64,000 bases of DNA, taken from NCBI RefSeq assembly GCF_042651485.1, contig NZ_JBHSDH010000010.1, positions 124,001-188,000 of the forward strand, read 5' to 3'. Shown piece after piece: positions 29,601-38,467 of the stretch. Within the stretch, counting starts at the first letter, position 1. Every line of letters starts with the position of its first letter. The position numbers and the translations under genes were made by a program. The notes under the pieces are model-generated. The model worked only from the letters and a program-made list of their open reading frames with translations. It was not told the origin of the DNA and made no database searches. Origin of the DNA: Sphingorhabdus_B arenilitoris. GTDB lineage: Bacteria > Pseudomonadota > Alphaproteobacteria > Sphingomonadales > Sphingomonadaceae.

Positions 29601-32600
29601 GCTGACATTACAGCAACAATCACAACGCCTGCAACGCCCGCCAGCCCCGGCGCATCTGTGCCCGTGCTCGACCCTGCAACCGGCCTTGTTGATGTGCCTG
29701 CTGGAACGCCAGCGGGAACCTACACCATCAATTATCAGATTTGCGAGACTCTGAACCCCTCAAACTGTGCGAATAGCAGCGTCATGGTTGTGGTAACCGC
29801 CGCTCCGATTTCAGCAGATGCCGACACGCCAGCGCCTGTGAATGGCACCAGCGGCGGCAATGACATTATCAACGCTTTTGACAATGACCGCTTGAACGGA
29901 CAGCCTGTTGATCCAGCTGACGTTACAGCCACGGTGACAACGCCTGCAACGCCCGCCAGCCCCGGCGCGCCGATCCCTGCGCTGGACCCTGCAACCGGGC
30001 TTGTTGATGTGCCTGCTGGAACGCCAGCGGGAACCTACACCATCAATTATCAGATTTGCGAGACTCTGAACCCTGCCAATTGTGCAGACAGCGTCGTTAC
30101 GGTCGTCGTCGACGCCGCACCTATCGCTGCGCAAAATGATAGCGCTGGGCCGGTCACCACTGCTGCGGGGGGCGCGAACCTTATCGACGCGCTCGCTAAT
30201 GACAGTTTGAATAATATTCCAGTTGTGCTGGCGGATATTGATTTGACAGTCACCAGCCCGGCTTCCAACCCTGGGGTCACTTTGGACCCTGCGACTGGCC
30301 AAGTATCGGTAGCCCCCGGCACGCCAGCGGGCAATTACACGATCGGGTATCAAATTTGCGAAAAGTTGAACCCAGCCAACTGTGCAACAGCAACGGTTGC
30401 GGTTGCGGTTAACGCTACGCCGATTGCGGCAAGCAATGACATGCCTGCGCCAGTCAACGGCACCGATGGCAATCCAAATGCCATCAATGCCTTCACCAAT
30501 GATCAATTGAACGGACAGCCGGTTGATCCAGCTGACATTATTGCCACCATTACCACCCCTGCGTCGAACCCCGGCGTTGTCATCGATCCCGTCACAGGCA
30601 CTGTATCCGTTGCCCCCGGCACACCGGCGGGCAGCTATGCGATTTCCTACGAAATTTGTGAGCGCGGCAACCCGGCGAATTGCCAAAGCGCTGTAGTCAA
30701 TGTGGTTGTTGAAGCATCTGCTATTTTGGCCGATGCGGACACGCCAGCGCCAGTCAACGGCACCAGCGGCGGTAACGATATTATCAACGCTTTTGACAAT
30801 GACCGCTTGAACGGACAGCCTGTTGATCCAGCTGACATCACAGCAACAATCACAACGCCTGCAACGCCCGCCAGCCCCGGCGCATCTGTGCCCGTGCTCG
30901 ACCCAGCAACCGGGCTTGTTGATGTGCCCGCTGGAACGCCTGCCGGCACCTATACCATCAATTATCAGATTTGCGAGACTCTGAACCCCGCCAATTGTGC
31001 CGACAGCGTCGTTACGGTCGTTGTCGAGGCCGCGCCTATCGCTGCGCAAAATGACAGCGCGGGGCCGGTCACCACTGCTGCGGGGGGCGCGAACCTTATC
31101 GATGCGCTCGCCAATGACAGTTTGAATAATATTCCAGTTGTGCTGGCGGATATTGATTTGACCGTCACCAGCCCAGCTTCCAACCCTGGGGTCACTTTGG
31201 ACCCTGCGACTGGCCAAGTATCGGTAGCCCCCGGCACGCCAGCGGGCAATTACACCATTGGCTATCAAATTTGCGAAAAGTTGAACCCAGCCAACTGTGC
31301 AACAGCAACGGTTGCGGTTGCGGTTACCGCTACGCCGATTGCGGCCAATGCCGACACGCCAGCTCCTGTGAATGGCACCAGTGGCGGCAGTGACATTATC
31401 AACGCCTTTGACAATGACCGCTTGAACGGACAGCCTGTTGATCCAGCTGACATTACAGCAACAATCACAACGCCTGCTACGCCCGCAAGCCCCGGCGCGC
31501 CGGTTCCTATGCTCGACCCTGCAACCGGCCTTGTTGATGTGCCTGCTGGAACGCCAGCGGGAACCTACACCATCAATTATCAGATTTGCGAGACTCTGAA
31601 CCCTGCCAATTGTGCAGACAGCGTCGTTACGGTCGTGGTCGATGCTGCACCTATCGCTGCGCAAAATGATACGCCGCCACCTGTAAACGGCCTGAATGGT
31701 GCCAGCAACATCGCTAATATATTTGGCAATGATACGCTGAACGGCGCAGCTGCGACGGCGGCGAATGTTACCTTGTCAGTAACCAGCCCAGCCGCCAATC
31801 CCGGCGTTACACTGGATCCGGTTTCCGGCAACGTATCGGTTGCGCCTGGAACACCGGCTGGCACCTACAGCATTGGTTATGAAATTTGCGAAAGGTTGAA
31901 CCCGTCCAATTGTGCAACGGCAACCGTTATTGTGGTTGTGGAATCTGCAGCAATAAATGCGGCGCCCGATACGCCTGCGCCTGTTAATGGGGCCAATGGC
32001 GGCAGTGATATTATCAATGCGTTCGGTAATGATAGGCTGAACGGCAATCCCGTCGATCCAGCAGACATCACCGCGACGATTACGGCCCCCGCTGCTCCAG
32101 CAAACCCAGGTGCATCTGTGCCCATGCTGGATCCTGCAACCGGCCTCGTCGATGTGCCCGCAGGAACGCCCGCTGGCACCTATACGATTGGGTATGAAAT
32201 TTGTGAAAGGTTGAACCCTGCCAACTGCGCGCAGAGCGAAGTGACGGTAGTGGTTGAAGCGCCGGCGATCACGGCGGCAACCGATATGCCCGCACCCATA
32301 CGCAGCGGTATCGGCAATCCTAGCGCCATCAACGCCTTTGCCAACGATACGCTGAACGGACAGCCGGTGGACCCAGCGGCGATTACCGCGACCATCCTCA
32401 CGCCTGCGACGGACCCGGGCGTTGCGCTCGATCCAGCCACCGGCAATGTGTCGGTTGATCCAACCGTTCCTGCCGGGACCTACACTATCGAATATCAGAT
32501 TTGTGAGCGGCTAAACCCAACAAACTGCGCAATCAGCACAGTGACCGTGGTGGTTGAACCTCCGGTCGGCGGCATATCGGGAACAGTCTATACCGATCTG

Positions 32601-34028
32601 GACGGCGACCGTATTCCCGGTGAAGGCGAACCTCGCCGTGCGGGCTGGACCGTCGAGATTGTCCATAATGGCGCGGTGGTTGCCACCGCCATTAGCGATG
32701 CCGAAGGTAATTATTCTGTCCCCGGCTTGTCCAGCGGCCCCGGATACGAAGTTCGCTTCCGCAGTCCAGAAAACAATGTCGTCTATGACGTCATCCGCGA
32801 CATGACGGTTGGCAATAATCAAACGTTGGTTGACCAGAATCAGCCAATTGATCCATCGGGCGTCATCTATAACTCGGTTACCCGCACCCCAATTTCGGGG
32901 GCAACCGCGACGTTGACCGGCACAAATGGACTGCCGCTGCCCGACATTTGCTTCGTCAGCGCCAGCCAGCAAAATCAAACCACGGGCGCGAGCGGTGAAT
33001 ATCGCTTCGACATTGTTCCGGGCGCTGCGCCGCAATGCCCAGTGGGTGAAACCGAATATCGCATTACCGTGAACCCGCCTGCTGGTTTCGCCAACGATTC
33101 ATCGGTCATATTACCGCAAGCTGGACCATTTGATCCAACCGGGCTTTCTGCCCCGGTCCGCATCTCTCCGGAAAATGGCGCACCCTTGGCGGCTGACCCA
33201 GTCTTTTATCTGAACTTCAGATTGGCGAATGGCGATCCCGATATTATCAACAACCATATCGCGCTCGATCCATTCACGCAGCGTCCGCCGCTGATTGTGA
33301 CCAAAACATCGCCAAAACGGACTGCCAATGTCGGCGACGTGGTGCCTTATGAAATCACTGTCCGCAATGCCGACAATGTCCGCCGCGCTGGCGTCGATGT
33401 CGTCGATATATTGCCGCCCGGAATGAAATATGTGCTGGGCACGGCAACGGTTAATGGCACCGCGCAGGAACCCGAGGCAACCAATGGCAATCGTCAGCTT
33501 GTCTGGCGCAGTCAGGTGATCCCGGCAAACGGCTCGGTCAAATATAATCTTGCCTTGGTGGTCGGCGCTGGCGTTACAGGCGGTGAGAAGGTCAATACCG
33601 GCCTTGCCCAAAATACCGCAGACGGCACCGCTATCTCCAACCGCGGAACATCGGTCGTGCAAATTGTGCCGAGCGCCGTGTTCGATTGTTCAGAGCTTCT
33701 CGGCAAGGTGTTTGAGGATACCAACCGCAATGGATATCAGGATGAAGGCGAACCCGGCGTTCCCGCCGTCCGTCTGGCAACCGTCAATGGTCAGTTGATC
33801 ACGACGGATGAATATGGCCGCTATCACATTGCCTGCGCCGCGGTGCCCGATGCCCGTATCGGTTCAAACTATGTGCTGAAACTCGATACACGCACCCTGC
33901 CTCTGGGCTGGGAACCAACGACAGATAATCCGCGCTCCATCCGTTTGACCCGCGGTAAATTTGGCGAGCTCAACTTTGGCGTCGCGCCAAAGGAACCTTC
34001 CGCCAACCGTGACGAGAAGGGGGAGTAA
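26700..34028 (+). CDS. Giant exported repeat protein with CshA-, DUF11- and SdrD-B-like domains
   Basis: The 2442-residue protein starts with GTG, with GGAG seven bases upstream. A long signal peptide (basic start, hydrophobic LAGASAFAASTAAMAA) should cleave near residue 43. Domains by rough residue: an N-terminal beta domain 45-250; a CshA-type repeat 255-378; a DUF11/DUF7507-like domain 379-524; 14 tandem repeats of 100-105 residues, 525-1955; an SdrD-B-like domain from 1957; a second such segment; a DUF11 domain about 2196-2315; and a final SdrD-B domain near 2335-2430. Loops such as DLDGDRIPGEGE and DTNRNGYQDEGE look calcium-binding. No LPXTG, T1SS or T9SS signal is visible. It is inferred to be a surface fibre or adhesin; its partner gene lies 5 bp downstream. 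Confidence 0.88.
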   Translation: MVASKKQGSFHTSIGSVPKTQWLTKAKWLAGASAFAASTAAMAAPPLILTPTGQPTVVGAGLNERALWSNAGTVGGQNVDIVAEVVTGTIDHELRTDGAGYPSILSRGVEDIWVRWYLYRAGTHNITTNSGGTPVVADVHIQFNDIDGPNNERVYVPVCSGAVQWVRIDADATTGRAFGTVAGRNEIFSLIGDQNYAEQPISGLEIFYPDSSTFEMGRRAIGGPGIQSFRVIMGPPTYSAFDTLDYECGDFVPPIANDDSQEGIIGTPTVINILNNDSNSTNNDNGPNNNTLLPSEFAKSTVSLVAPAGATGIQTDAKGDVIGFTVPGEGAWAYNDNTGELTFTPDPSFKGSATQIDYTFDNALGVPSNAATVTVWYPAIGVVKSATFNDANSDGFAQVGETIDYIYTVNSYGIEPLENITISETGFTGAGTAPTPVYSSGDTNSDNRLDLTETWIYTATYALIAADLTGTGITNSATAGGQTAGGTSVSDVSDSSNPADGNGSGTSGPGPDNGDPTVTPFAIKPIAASNDSQTGTIFANSGAASAYNVFDNDTLNSAAADPSNVALTITTPASNAGVTLDTATGLVSVAPGTPAGSYTIDYQICEIGNPSNCANAQASVVVTAATPISAATDSPPAVPSVAGGSDIVNALANDMLNGNPVNIADVNLTVVTPAANPGVTLDTATGLVSVAPGTPADSYSIEYQICEAANPSNCAISTINVVVNATPILADNDSAGPVNGNAGSMAVINAFTNDRLNNAPINAGDITATVTAPAAPINGGPVPTLNPASGDVDVPAGTPAGSYVIGYEICETASPANCESAQVTVNVVAAPIAATNDNTAPVNSASGGANLVNVLGNDSLDSATPTPAVIDLTIVTPASNAGVTLDPATGNVSAAPGTPAGNYSIVYQICDALNPANCAMATVTIPVGASPITANTDSPAPVSGISGGNDIINAFDNDRLNGQPVDPADITATITTPATPASPGASVPVLDPATGLVDVPAGTPAGTYTINYQICETLNPSNCANSSVMVVVTAAPISADADTPAPVNGTSGGNDIINAFDNDRLNGQPVDPADVTATVTTPATPASPGAPIPALDPATGLVDVPAGTPAGTYTINYQICETLNPANCADSVVTVVVDAAPIAAQNDSAGPVTTAAGGANLIDALANDSLNNIPVVLADIDLTVTSPASNPGVTLDPATGQVSVAPGTPAGNYTIGYQICEKLNPANCATATVAVAVNATPIAASNDMPAPVNGTDGNPNAINAFTNDQLNGQPVDPADIIATITTPASNPGVVIDPVTGTVSVAPGTPAGSYAISYEICERGNPANCQSAVVNVVVEASAILADADTPAPVNGTSGGNDIINAFDNDRLNGQPVDPADITATITTPATPASPGASVPVLDPATGLVDVPAGTPAGTYTINYQICETLNPANCADSVVTVVVEAAPIAAQNDSAGPVTTAAGGANLIDALANDSLNNIPVVLADIDLTVTSPASNPGVTLDPATGQVSVAPGTPAGNYTIGYQICEKLNPANCATATVAVAVTATPIAANADTPAPVNGTSGGSDIINAFDNDRLNGQPVDPADITATITTPATPASPGAPVPMLDPATGLVDVPAGTPAGTYTINYQICETLNPANCADSVVTVVVDAAPIAAQNDTPPPVNGLNGASNIANIFGNDTLNGAAATAANVTLSVTSPAANPGVTLDPVSGNVSVAPGTPAGTYSIGYEICERLNPSNCATATVIVVVESAAINAAPDTPAPVNGANGGSDIINAFGNDRLNGNPVDPADITATITAPAAPANPGASVPMLDPATGLVDVPAGTPAGTYTIGYEICERLNPANCAQSEVTVVVEAPAITAATDMPAPIRSGIGNPSAINAFANDTLNGQPVDPAAITATILTPATDPGVALDPATGNVSVDPTVPAGTYTIEYQICERLNPTNCAISTVTVVVEPPVGGISGTVYTDLDGDRIPGEGEPRRAGWTVEIVHNGAVVATAISDAEGNYSVPGLSSGPGYEVRFRSPENNVVYDVIRDMTVGNNQTLVDQNQPIDPSGVIYNSVTRTPISGATATLTGTNGLPLPDICFVSASQQNQTTGASGEYRFDIVPGAAPQCPVGETEYRITVNPPAGFANDSSVILPQAGPFDPTGLSAPVRISPENGAPLAADPVFYLNFRLANGDPDIINNHIALDPFTQRPPLIVTKTSPKRTANVGDVVPYEITVRNADNVRRAGVDVVDILPPGMKYVLGTATVNGTAQEPEATNGNRQLVWRSQVIPANGSVKYNLALVVGAGVTGGEKVNTGLAQNTADGTAISNRGTSVVQIVPSAVFDCSELLGKVFEDTNRNGYQDEGEPGVPAVRLATVNGQLITTDEYGRYHIACAAVPDARIGSNYVLKLDTRTLPLGWEPTTDNPRSIRLTRGKFGELNFGVAPKEPSANRDEKGE
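28272..32564 (+). repeat. Fourteen tandem in-frame repeats within the giant protein
   Basis: The repeat starts are 28272, 28578, 28878, 29190, 29490, 29805, 30120, 30420, 30720, 31035, 31335, 31650, 31950 and 32265, giving units of 102, 100, 104, 100, 105, 105, 100, 100, 105, 100, 105, 100, 105 and 100 residues. The 104-105 type carries a VDVPAGTPAGTYTI block; the 100-102 type has VSVAPGTPAG. Nearly every unit has ND then LN, and two Cys eight positions apart (as in ICETLNPANC). Identity is visible at DNA level as well. Confidence 0.95.
29805..31334 (+). repeat. 915-bp segmental duplication inside the repeat array
   Basis: Units 6-7 (29805-30419) and units 9-10 (30720-31334) line up at an offset of 915 bp. 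Units 7 and 10 (30120-30419 and 31035-31334) differ at only about 10 of 300 bases, and nine of those changes are silent. A related 105-residue unit follows again at 31335. This is a recent duplication of three units (105+100+100) within the array. Confidence 0.9.
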
Positions 34029-34033
34029 GCGCC

Positions 34034-37000
34034 ATGAAAAATATTCAGGACACAAAAAGCATGATTAAATCAGCACAAAATAGCTGGGCCGTTCGTTCGT
34101 CGCTGGCCGCAGCAATGGCTGTTTCACTTCCGGCGGCTGTCCATGCCGAGGATGACGCAAATAGCACTATTGGCGCTGCTATCGCCGCCGAAACGGCTAT
34201 CGTATCCCAACAACCGGAAATCATCTTCATCCCCGGAACAGGGACTGCGCTGGTTCAAAACGCTGTTCAACCGGTAAGAGCATCCGCATCGCCGATCGCA
34301 ATTGCCGTTGCTACAGCGCCAGCGGTCAGCGCCAGCGCCAGCGCATTGACGCCGGATGCTGCAGCAAGCGAGGGTAAGCCCGCTGCGCCTGTGCAGGCAG
34401 ATGAATTTAACATTCAATTTCGCGCAGACACTTTAATCGTGCAGCCGGTGTTGAATGTCGGCCTGATGGATTCGGAACGCACCGCAGCGGCCGGACAAAC
34501 GGTTTCTTTCTTGGGTTATAGCAACTACCCGGCCTTCATTGAAAAAGGCGAGCTTCGTATTTTCCGCGCAACCCAATCACCGGACGGCGAACCATTGGCG
34601 GTCATTCCGGTCGATCAAAATGGCACAGCGCCCTGGCAAGTGCCGGACAACGGACCGTCGGCGCTATTCTATGTCTACCGCGTCTATGCCAAGGACGGTA
34701 AATTCGACGAAACGGCCGCACAAGAGCTAACCATTGTCGACAAAGCGGTCGCCGATACCATGGCGAAGAAGCTGGTGACCCGTCCCAATTTCGGCAAAAT
34801 TGATGAAGCCGCCCGGCGCACCATCGACCTGTCTGGCATCATGGCGACGGTCACCGGTACAGCCGATCCAGATAGCGATATTGTCCGCGTTTCCGGCCAA
34901 TTCGTGCCAGTCGATGCAGACGGCAAATTTGCGGCGCAGCAGATCGTATCGCGCCAGGATGGCGATATGCAGGTGAGCATTTCGCGCGGCGGAAAAGAAG
35001 TTATGCGCACTTCACAAAGCTTTGCCGCGCCCAAGGATGACTGGTTCATTGTCGGCCAAGGCGAAGTGACATTGGGCAAAAGCTTTGGCAGCGGCCCCGC
35101 CAGCATCGTCAGCGGCGACAGTCTTGCCGACGGAAGCTATGCCATCGGACGGGGTGCTTTTTATGCAAAGGGCGTTGTCGGCGACGATGTCCGGGTCACC
35201 GCTTCGCTCGATACAGGTGAGACGCTGGTCAAAGATTTGCTCAGCAACCTGGACCGCAAAGATCCACGTCAGCTGCTCCGCCGGTTGAACAGCGATCAAT
35301 ATTATCCCACCTATGGCGACGATTCGACATTGGTCGAAGACGCGCCAACACAGGGCCGCTTCTATCTGCGCGTCAATAAGGATGCGAGCCAGCTGGTTGT
35401 CGGCAATTTCGTGACCCAAATTAACGGCGCAGAATTGGCGCAATTGGACCGCGGATTATTTGGCGCGCTTGTCGATATTAACAGCAAAGCCGTCACCGGA
35501 TTTGGAGAGCGGAAATTGCAGCTGACCGGTTTTGCCTCCGATCCCGGCACAGTGCCAGGGCGTGAGGAATTTCGCGGCACAGGCGGATCGCTCTATTTCC
35601 TCAAACGTCAGGATATCTCAGTTGGATCCGAAAGGCTGCGCATCGAAGTGCGCGACCGGGAAACTGGCTTGGTATTGGAAAGCCGCGATTTGCATCCGCA
35701 GCAAGATTATGACTTTGATCCATTCCAAGGCCGTTTAACATTGCTCAGTCCGCTTGCCTCAACCGCTGCCACAGGCAGCACGGTGCGCGAAGGAAGCTCA
35801 GCGGGCAATGTCCCGGTTCTGGTGGTGCGTTATGAATACACGCCGCCGATCGGCAGCCTCGATGGTTATACCGTAGGCGGCCGGGCATCGGGCTGGCTGA
35901 CCGATGATGTGCGTTTGGGCATTACCGGGCAACGCGATACGGTCGAACAAGCGGATCAGACCGTGCTCGGTGCCGATATATTGCTGCGCGTGACCGCTGG
36001 CACATATGTCAAAGCGGAAATAGCGCAAAGCGATGGCCCCGGATTTGGTCAGTCCAATTCCATTGATGGCGGGCTTAGCTTTACCGATATTGCCAATCCC
36101 GGAACCACCTTGAAATCGAAAGCATGGCGGACCGAGGCTGGCATCAACTTTGCCGAGCTAACCGGTAAAAGCGGTGACTTGGGTTCGGCATCGGCCTATT
36201 ATGAAAATCAGGATGCGGGCTTTTCCTCCGCTGGCCGGTTGACGCCTGCCGATACCGAAAGATGGGGTTTCGGCGTGACAGTTCCCGTTGGCACTTTATC
36301 GTTATCGGCAAAATATGACACGCTGACATCGGGTAGCGCAGGCCAAAGCGAGACCGGGACAATTGACATTGCCAATAAATTTGCCGTTGGCACAGGCAGT
36401 GTCACAGCCAAAGCGGGCCTTCGTTATGAAGACCGCACGCCCGGCCTGCTGTATAACAGCGTGCAAGACGGCGAGCGCACCGATGCCGCGGCAGAAATTG
36501 AGTATAAGCCCGGCGGCACCAATTTGGCGCTTTACGGTTTTGGTCAAGCCACATTGGAGCGCGATGCAGCGCGCAGCCGCAACAACCGTGCAGGCGGCGG
36601 GATCAAGGCCGAATTGTCCGAGCGCCTGTCGCTTAATGGTGAGCTTTCTGGCGGCGATGGCGGGCTGGGCGCCGATGTGCAGCTTAACCACCGATTGAGC
36701 GAGGGTAGCGAAGCCTATGTCGGCTATGCGCTATTTGCCGATCGGACCGATACCGGCCTCGACAGCCAGAATATCTTTACCCGCTCCAATCGGGGCACAT
36801 TAACCCTAGGCGCGCGGCAACGCTTTACCGATAGCCTATCGGTATATGGCGAAAACCGCGTTGGCATTGGCGGCACCGCTCCGTCGCTGACCCGCAATTT
36901 CGGTCTGCGCTTTGACCCATCAGAAAAGCTGTCTTTCACCGGCAGTTTTGAAAATGGACGGATTGATGATGCCACCACGGGCCCGTTCAAACGGACAGCG

Positions 37001-37726
37001 GCAAGTATCGGCGTTGGCTATACTGCCGAAGATGTGCGGGTGGGCACCTCGATTGAGCTGCGCAATGAAACCGGCGTGGGCCGGGATCAAACCGTATGGC
37101 TGTGGCGCAATGATTTTAGCTATGCGGTCAATCCTGACTGGCGTGTTTTGGGCCGGTTCAATATCGCGCAGGCGGATAATGAAGGCCCGTCGATCCGTGC
37201 GGCGGAATTTACCGAAGCTGTTGCTGGCTTTGCCTACCGCCCGGTCAATAATGAACGGTTAAACGCGTTGGTTCGTTTCACCTATTTCGAAGATTTGGGT
37301 CCCGCAGGTCAAGTAACAGGTTCAGGCACCACCGAAAGTCCGAAACAGGTTTCATCCATCGGTAGCATTGACATTAACTATGACCTCAGCCGCAAATTCA
37401 CGCTAGGCGCAAAATATGGCTATCGTTCGGGCCGCGTTTCATTGGCCCGCGACAGCGAAGTTTTCGTCAGCTCCGATGCGCATTTGGGTGTTGTCCGGCT
37501 GGACTATCATCTGAATAAAGAATGGGACATTACGGCGGAGGGCCGGGCATTATGGGTCACAGCGGCCGATGATAAACGGCTCGGCGCATTGGGCGCAGTG
37601 TACCGTCATTTGGGCAATAATGTGAAATTGGGTGTCGGCTATTCGCTGTCCGATTTCTCCGATGATTTGACCGACCAAAGCTATAGCAGCCACGGACCTT
37701 TCATCAATATTTTGGGCAAATTCTAA
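34034..37726 (+). CDS. Predicted outer-membrane beta-barrel partner of the repeat protein
   Basis: The 1230-residue protein has its ATG 5 bp after the preceding stop and a GGGGGAG ribosome site eight bases upstream. It has a long signal peptide (SLAAAMAVSLPAAVHA), an Ala/Val-rich low-complexity stretch of about 80 residues, then a beta-rich region with repeated FNIQFRADTLIVQPVLNVGL and the motif LRRLNSDQYYPTYGDDSTLV, and a C-terminal region (from about residue 580) made of amphipathic strands such as VGGRASGWLTDDVRLGITGQ. The protein ends in Phe (NILGKF), as outer-membrane barrels do. Genes like this are known next to DUF11/SdrD-B proteins, but no function has been defined. It is probably the anchor or export pore of the fibre. 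Confidence 0.85.
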   Translation: MKNIQDTKSMIKSAQNSWAVRSSLAAAMAVSLPAAVHAEDDANSTIGAAIAAETAIVSQQPEIIFIPGTGTALVQNAVQPVRASASPIAIAVATAPAVSASASALTPDAAASEGKPAAPVQADEFNIQFRADTLIVQPVLNVGLMDSERTAAAGQTVSFLGYSNYPAFIEKGELRIFRATQSPDGEPLAVIPVDQNGTAPWQVPDNGPSALFYVYRVYAKDGKFDETAAQELTIVDKAVADTMAKKLVTRPNFGKIDEAARRTIDLSGIMATVTGTADPDSDIVRVSGQFVPVDADGKFAAQQIVSRQDGDMQVSISRGGKEVMRTSQSFAAPKDDWFIVGQGEVTLGKSFGSGPASIVSGDSLADGSYAIGRGAFYAKGVVGDDVRVTASLDTGETLVKDLLSNLDRKDPRQLLRRLNSDQYYPTYGDDSTLVEDAPTQGRFYLRVNKDASQLVVGNFVTQINGAELAQLDRGLFGALVDINSKAVTGFGERKLQLTGFASDPGTVPGREEFRGTGGSLYFLKRQDISVGSERLRIEVRDRETGLVLESRDLHPQQDYDFDPFQGRLTLLSPLASTAATGSTVREGSSAGNVPVLVVRYEYTPPIGSLDGYTVGGRASGWLTDDVRLGITGQRDTVEQADQTVLGADILLRVTAGTYVKAEIAQSDGPGFGQSNSIDGGLSFTDIANPGTTLKSKAWRTEAGINFAELTGKSGDLGSASAYYENQDAGFSSAGRLTPADTERWGFGVTVPVGTLSLSAKYDTLTSGSAGQSETGTIDIANKFAVGTGSVTAKAGLRYEDRTPGLLYNSVQDGERTDAAAEIEYKPGGTNLALYGFGQATLERDAARSRNNRAGGGIKAELSERLSLNGELSGGDGGLGADVQLNHRLSEGSEAYVGYALFADRTDTGLDSQNIFTRSNRGTLTLGARQRFTDSLSVYGENRVGIGGTAPSLTRNFGLRFDPSEKLSFTGSFENGRIDDATTGPFKRTAASIGVGYTAEDVRVGTSIELRNETGVGRDQTVWLWRNDFSYAVNPDWRVLGRFNIAQADNEGPSIRAAEFTEAVAGFAYRPVNNERLNALVRFTYFEDLGPAGQVTGSGTTESPKQVSSIGSIDINYDLSRKFTLGAKYGYRSGRVSLARDSEVFVSSDAHLGVVRLDYHLNKEWDITAEGRALWVTAADDKRLGALGAVYRHLGNNVKLGVGYSLSDFSDDLTDQSYSSHGPFINILGKF

Positions 37727-37734
37727 CGATAACC

Positions 37735-37773
37735 GGGCGCAGCATTGTGATTGCCGATGCTGCGCCCTGTTTT
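37735..37773 (+). terminator. Strong intrinsic terminator
   Basis: GGGCGCAGCAT at 37735-37745 pairs perfectly with ATGCTGCGCCC at 37757-37767 across an 11-base loop, then TGTTTT follows. It is 8 bp past the barrel-gene stop and closes the two-gene unit. Confidence 0.9.
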
Positions 37774-37793
37774 GCCCCTGACCCCGCCGTTTA

Positions 37794-38057
37794 TTAATAA
37801 AATTCCGTTACCGACATCGCGCCGCGTTGGCTGATCTGCCGGTCCGTTTTTTGATCGCTTACTTGGCTGGAACGAAAGGTGATCCGTTCGGCTTTCACAA
37901 TCTGCGCACTGGCCTTGCCAACAGCGGTTGCTGCGCGGGCATTGACGGGCGGTGATACTGGCTTGTCCGCCGCCGCCCAGTTGAATGATACGGCCGCAGA
38001 TTGCCCTGCGCCTGTTGGAACGGCGGCAAGTAGCAACAAGGGTAAAGAGTTTATCAT
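37794..38057 (-). CDS. Small exported protein of unknown function
   Basis: The 87-residue product (ATG at 38057) has a signal peptide (MINSLPLLLLAAVPTGAGQ) and an Arg-rich C-terminal half ending in ISQRGAMSVTEFY. No ribosome site is clear, and an overlapping plus-strand frame exists, so the call rests on the signal peptide and length. The minus strand is favoured because the plus-strand frame has no such signal. I do not recognise a family. Confidence 0.45.
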   Translation of the reverse strand: MINSLPLLLLAAVPTGAGQSAAVSFNWAAADKPVSPPVNARAATAVGKASAQIVKAERITFRSSQVSDQKTDRQISQRGAMSVTEFY

Positions 38058-38266
38058 CAAACGTGATTAACGCTGTTTAACCATATCAGAGCAAGCGCCG
38101 TTTCTGGTTAACAGGGCTTAATGCGTCTCATTTCCGAATTTTTACGGCTAGCTTGCAATGCCATGCCCCAAAATGCGACATATTGACGGGCTGATCTTTA
38201 TTGCAAATCGCGGTTGCGCCAATTGTTACCTGTTGCTAATGGCGCGCATCACCATGTCAGGGCTGT

Positions 38267-38353
38267 GCGGCCATGGCGGAATTGGTAGACGCGCAACGTT
38301 GAGGTCGTTGTGGGCGAAAGCCCGTGGAAGTTCGAGTCTTCTTGGCCGCACCA
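38267..38353 (+). tRNA. tRNA-Leu (GAG)
   Basis: The acceptor GCGGCCA at 38267-38273 pairs with TGGCCGC at 38343-38349, followed by A and an encoded CCA. The D-arm GGCGGAATTGGTAGACGCGC, the anticodon stem CAACG/CGTTG with loop TTGAGGT (anticodon GAG at 38301-38303), and the TTCGAGTC T-loop are present. The long variable arm of about 15 bases is typical of leucine tRNA. Confidence 0.97.
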
Positions 38354-38467
38354 GACAATATCAGAAACGCCCCTGCGAGTTCCGTGCAGCGACGGCGCGC
38401 CAACGCCAAGCTTCAACCATTTTCGCAAGTTGCTGCCGATAAAATGTGCAGCGCAGAAACAATATTT

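Noticed and set aside
29811..31664. Long minus-strand open frame opposite the repeat array (617 residues)
   Set aside because: It is the antisense shadow of the repeats: it repeats with the same 915-bp period, has no ribosome site, and its product has no recognisable fold.
28272..32564. CRISPR-like periodic repeats
   Set aside because: The units are 300-315 bp, in-frame and coding, with no spacer-like unique stretches.
38067..38120. CtrA binding sites (TTAA pairs)
   Set aside because: Two TTAA pairs are present but with a spacer of six, not the seven expected for CtrA.
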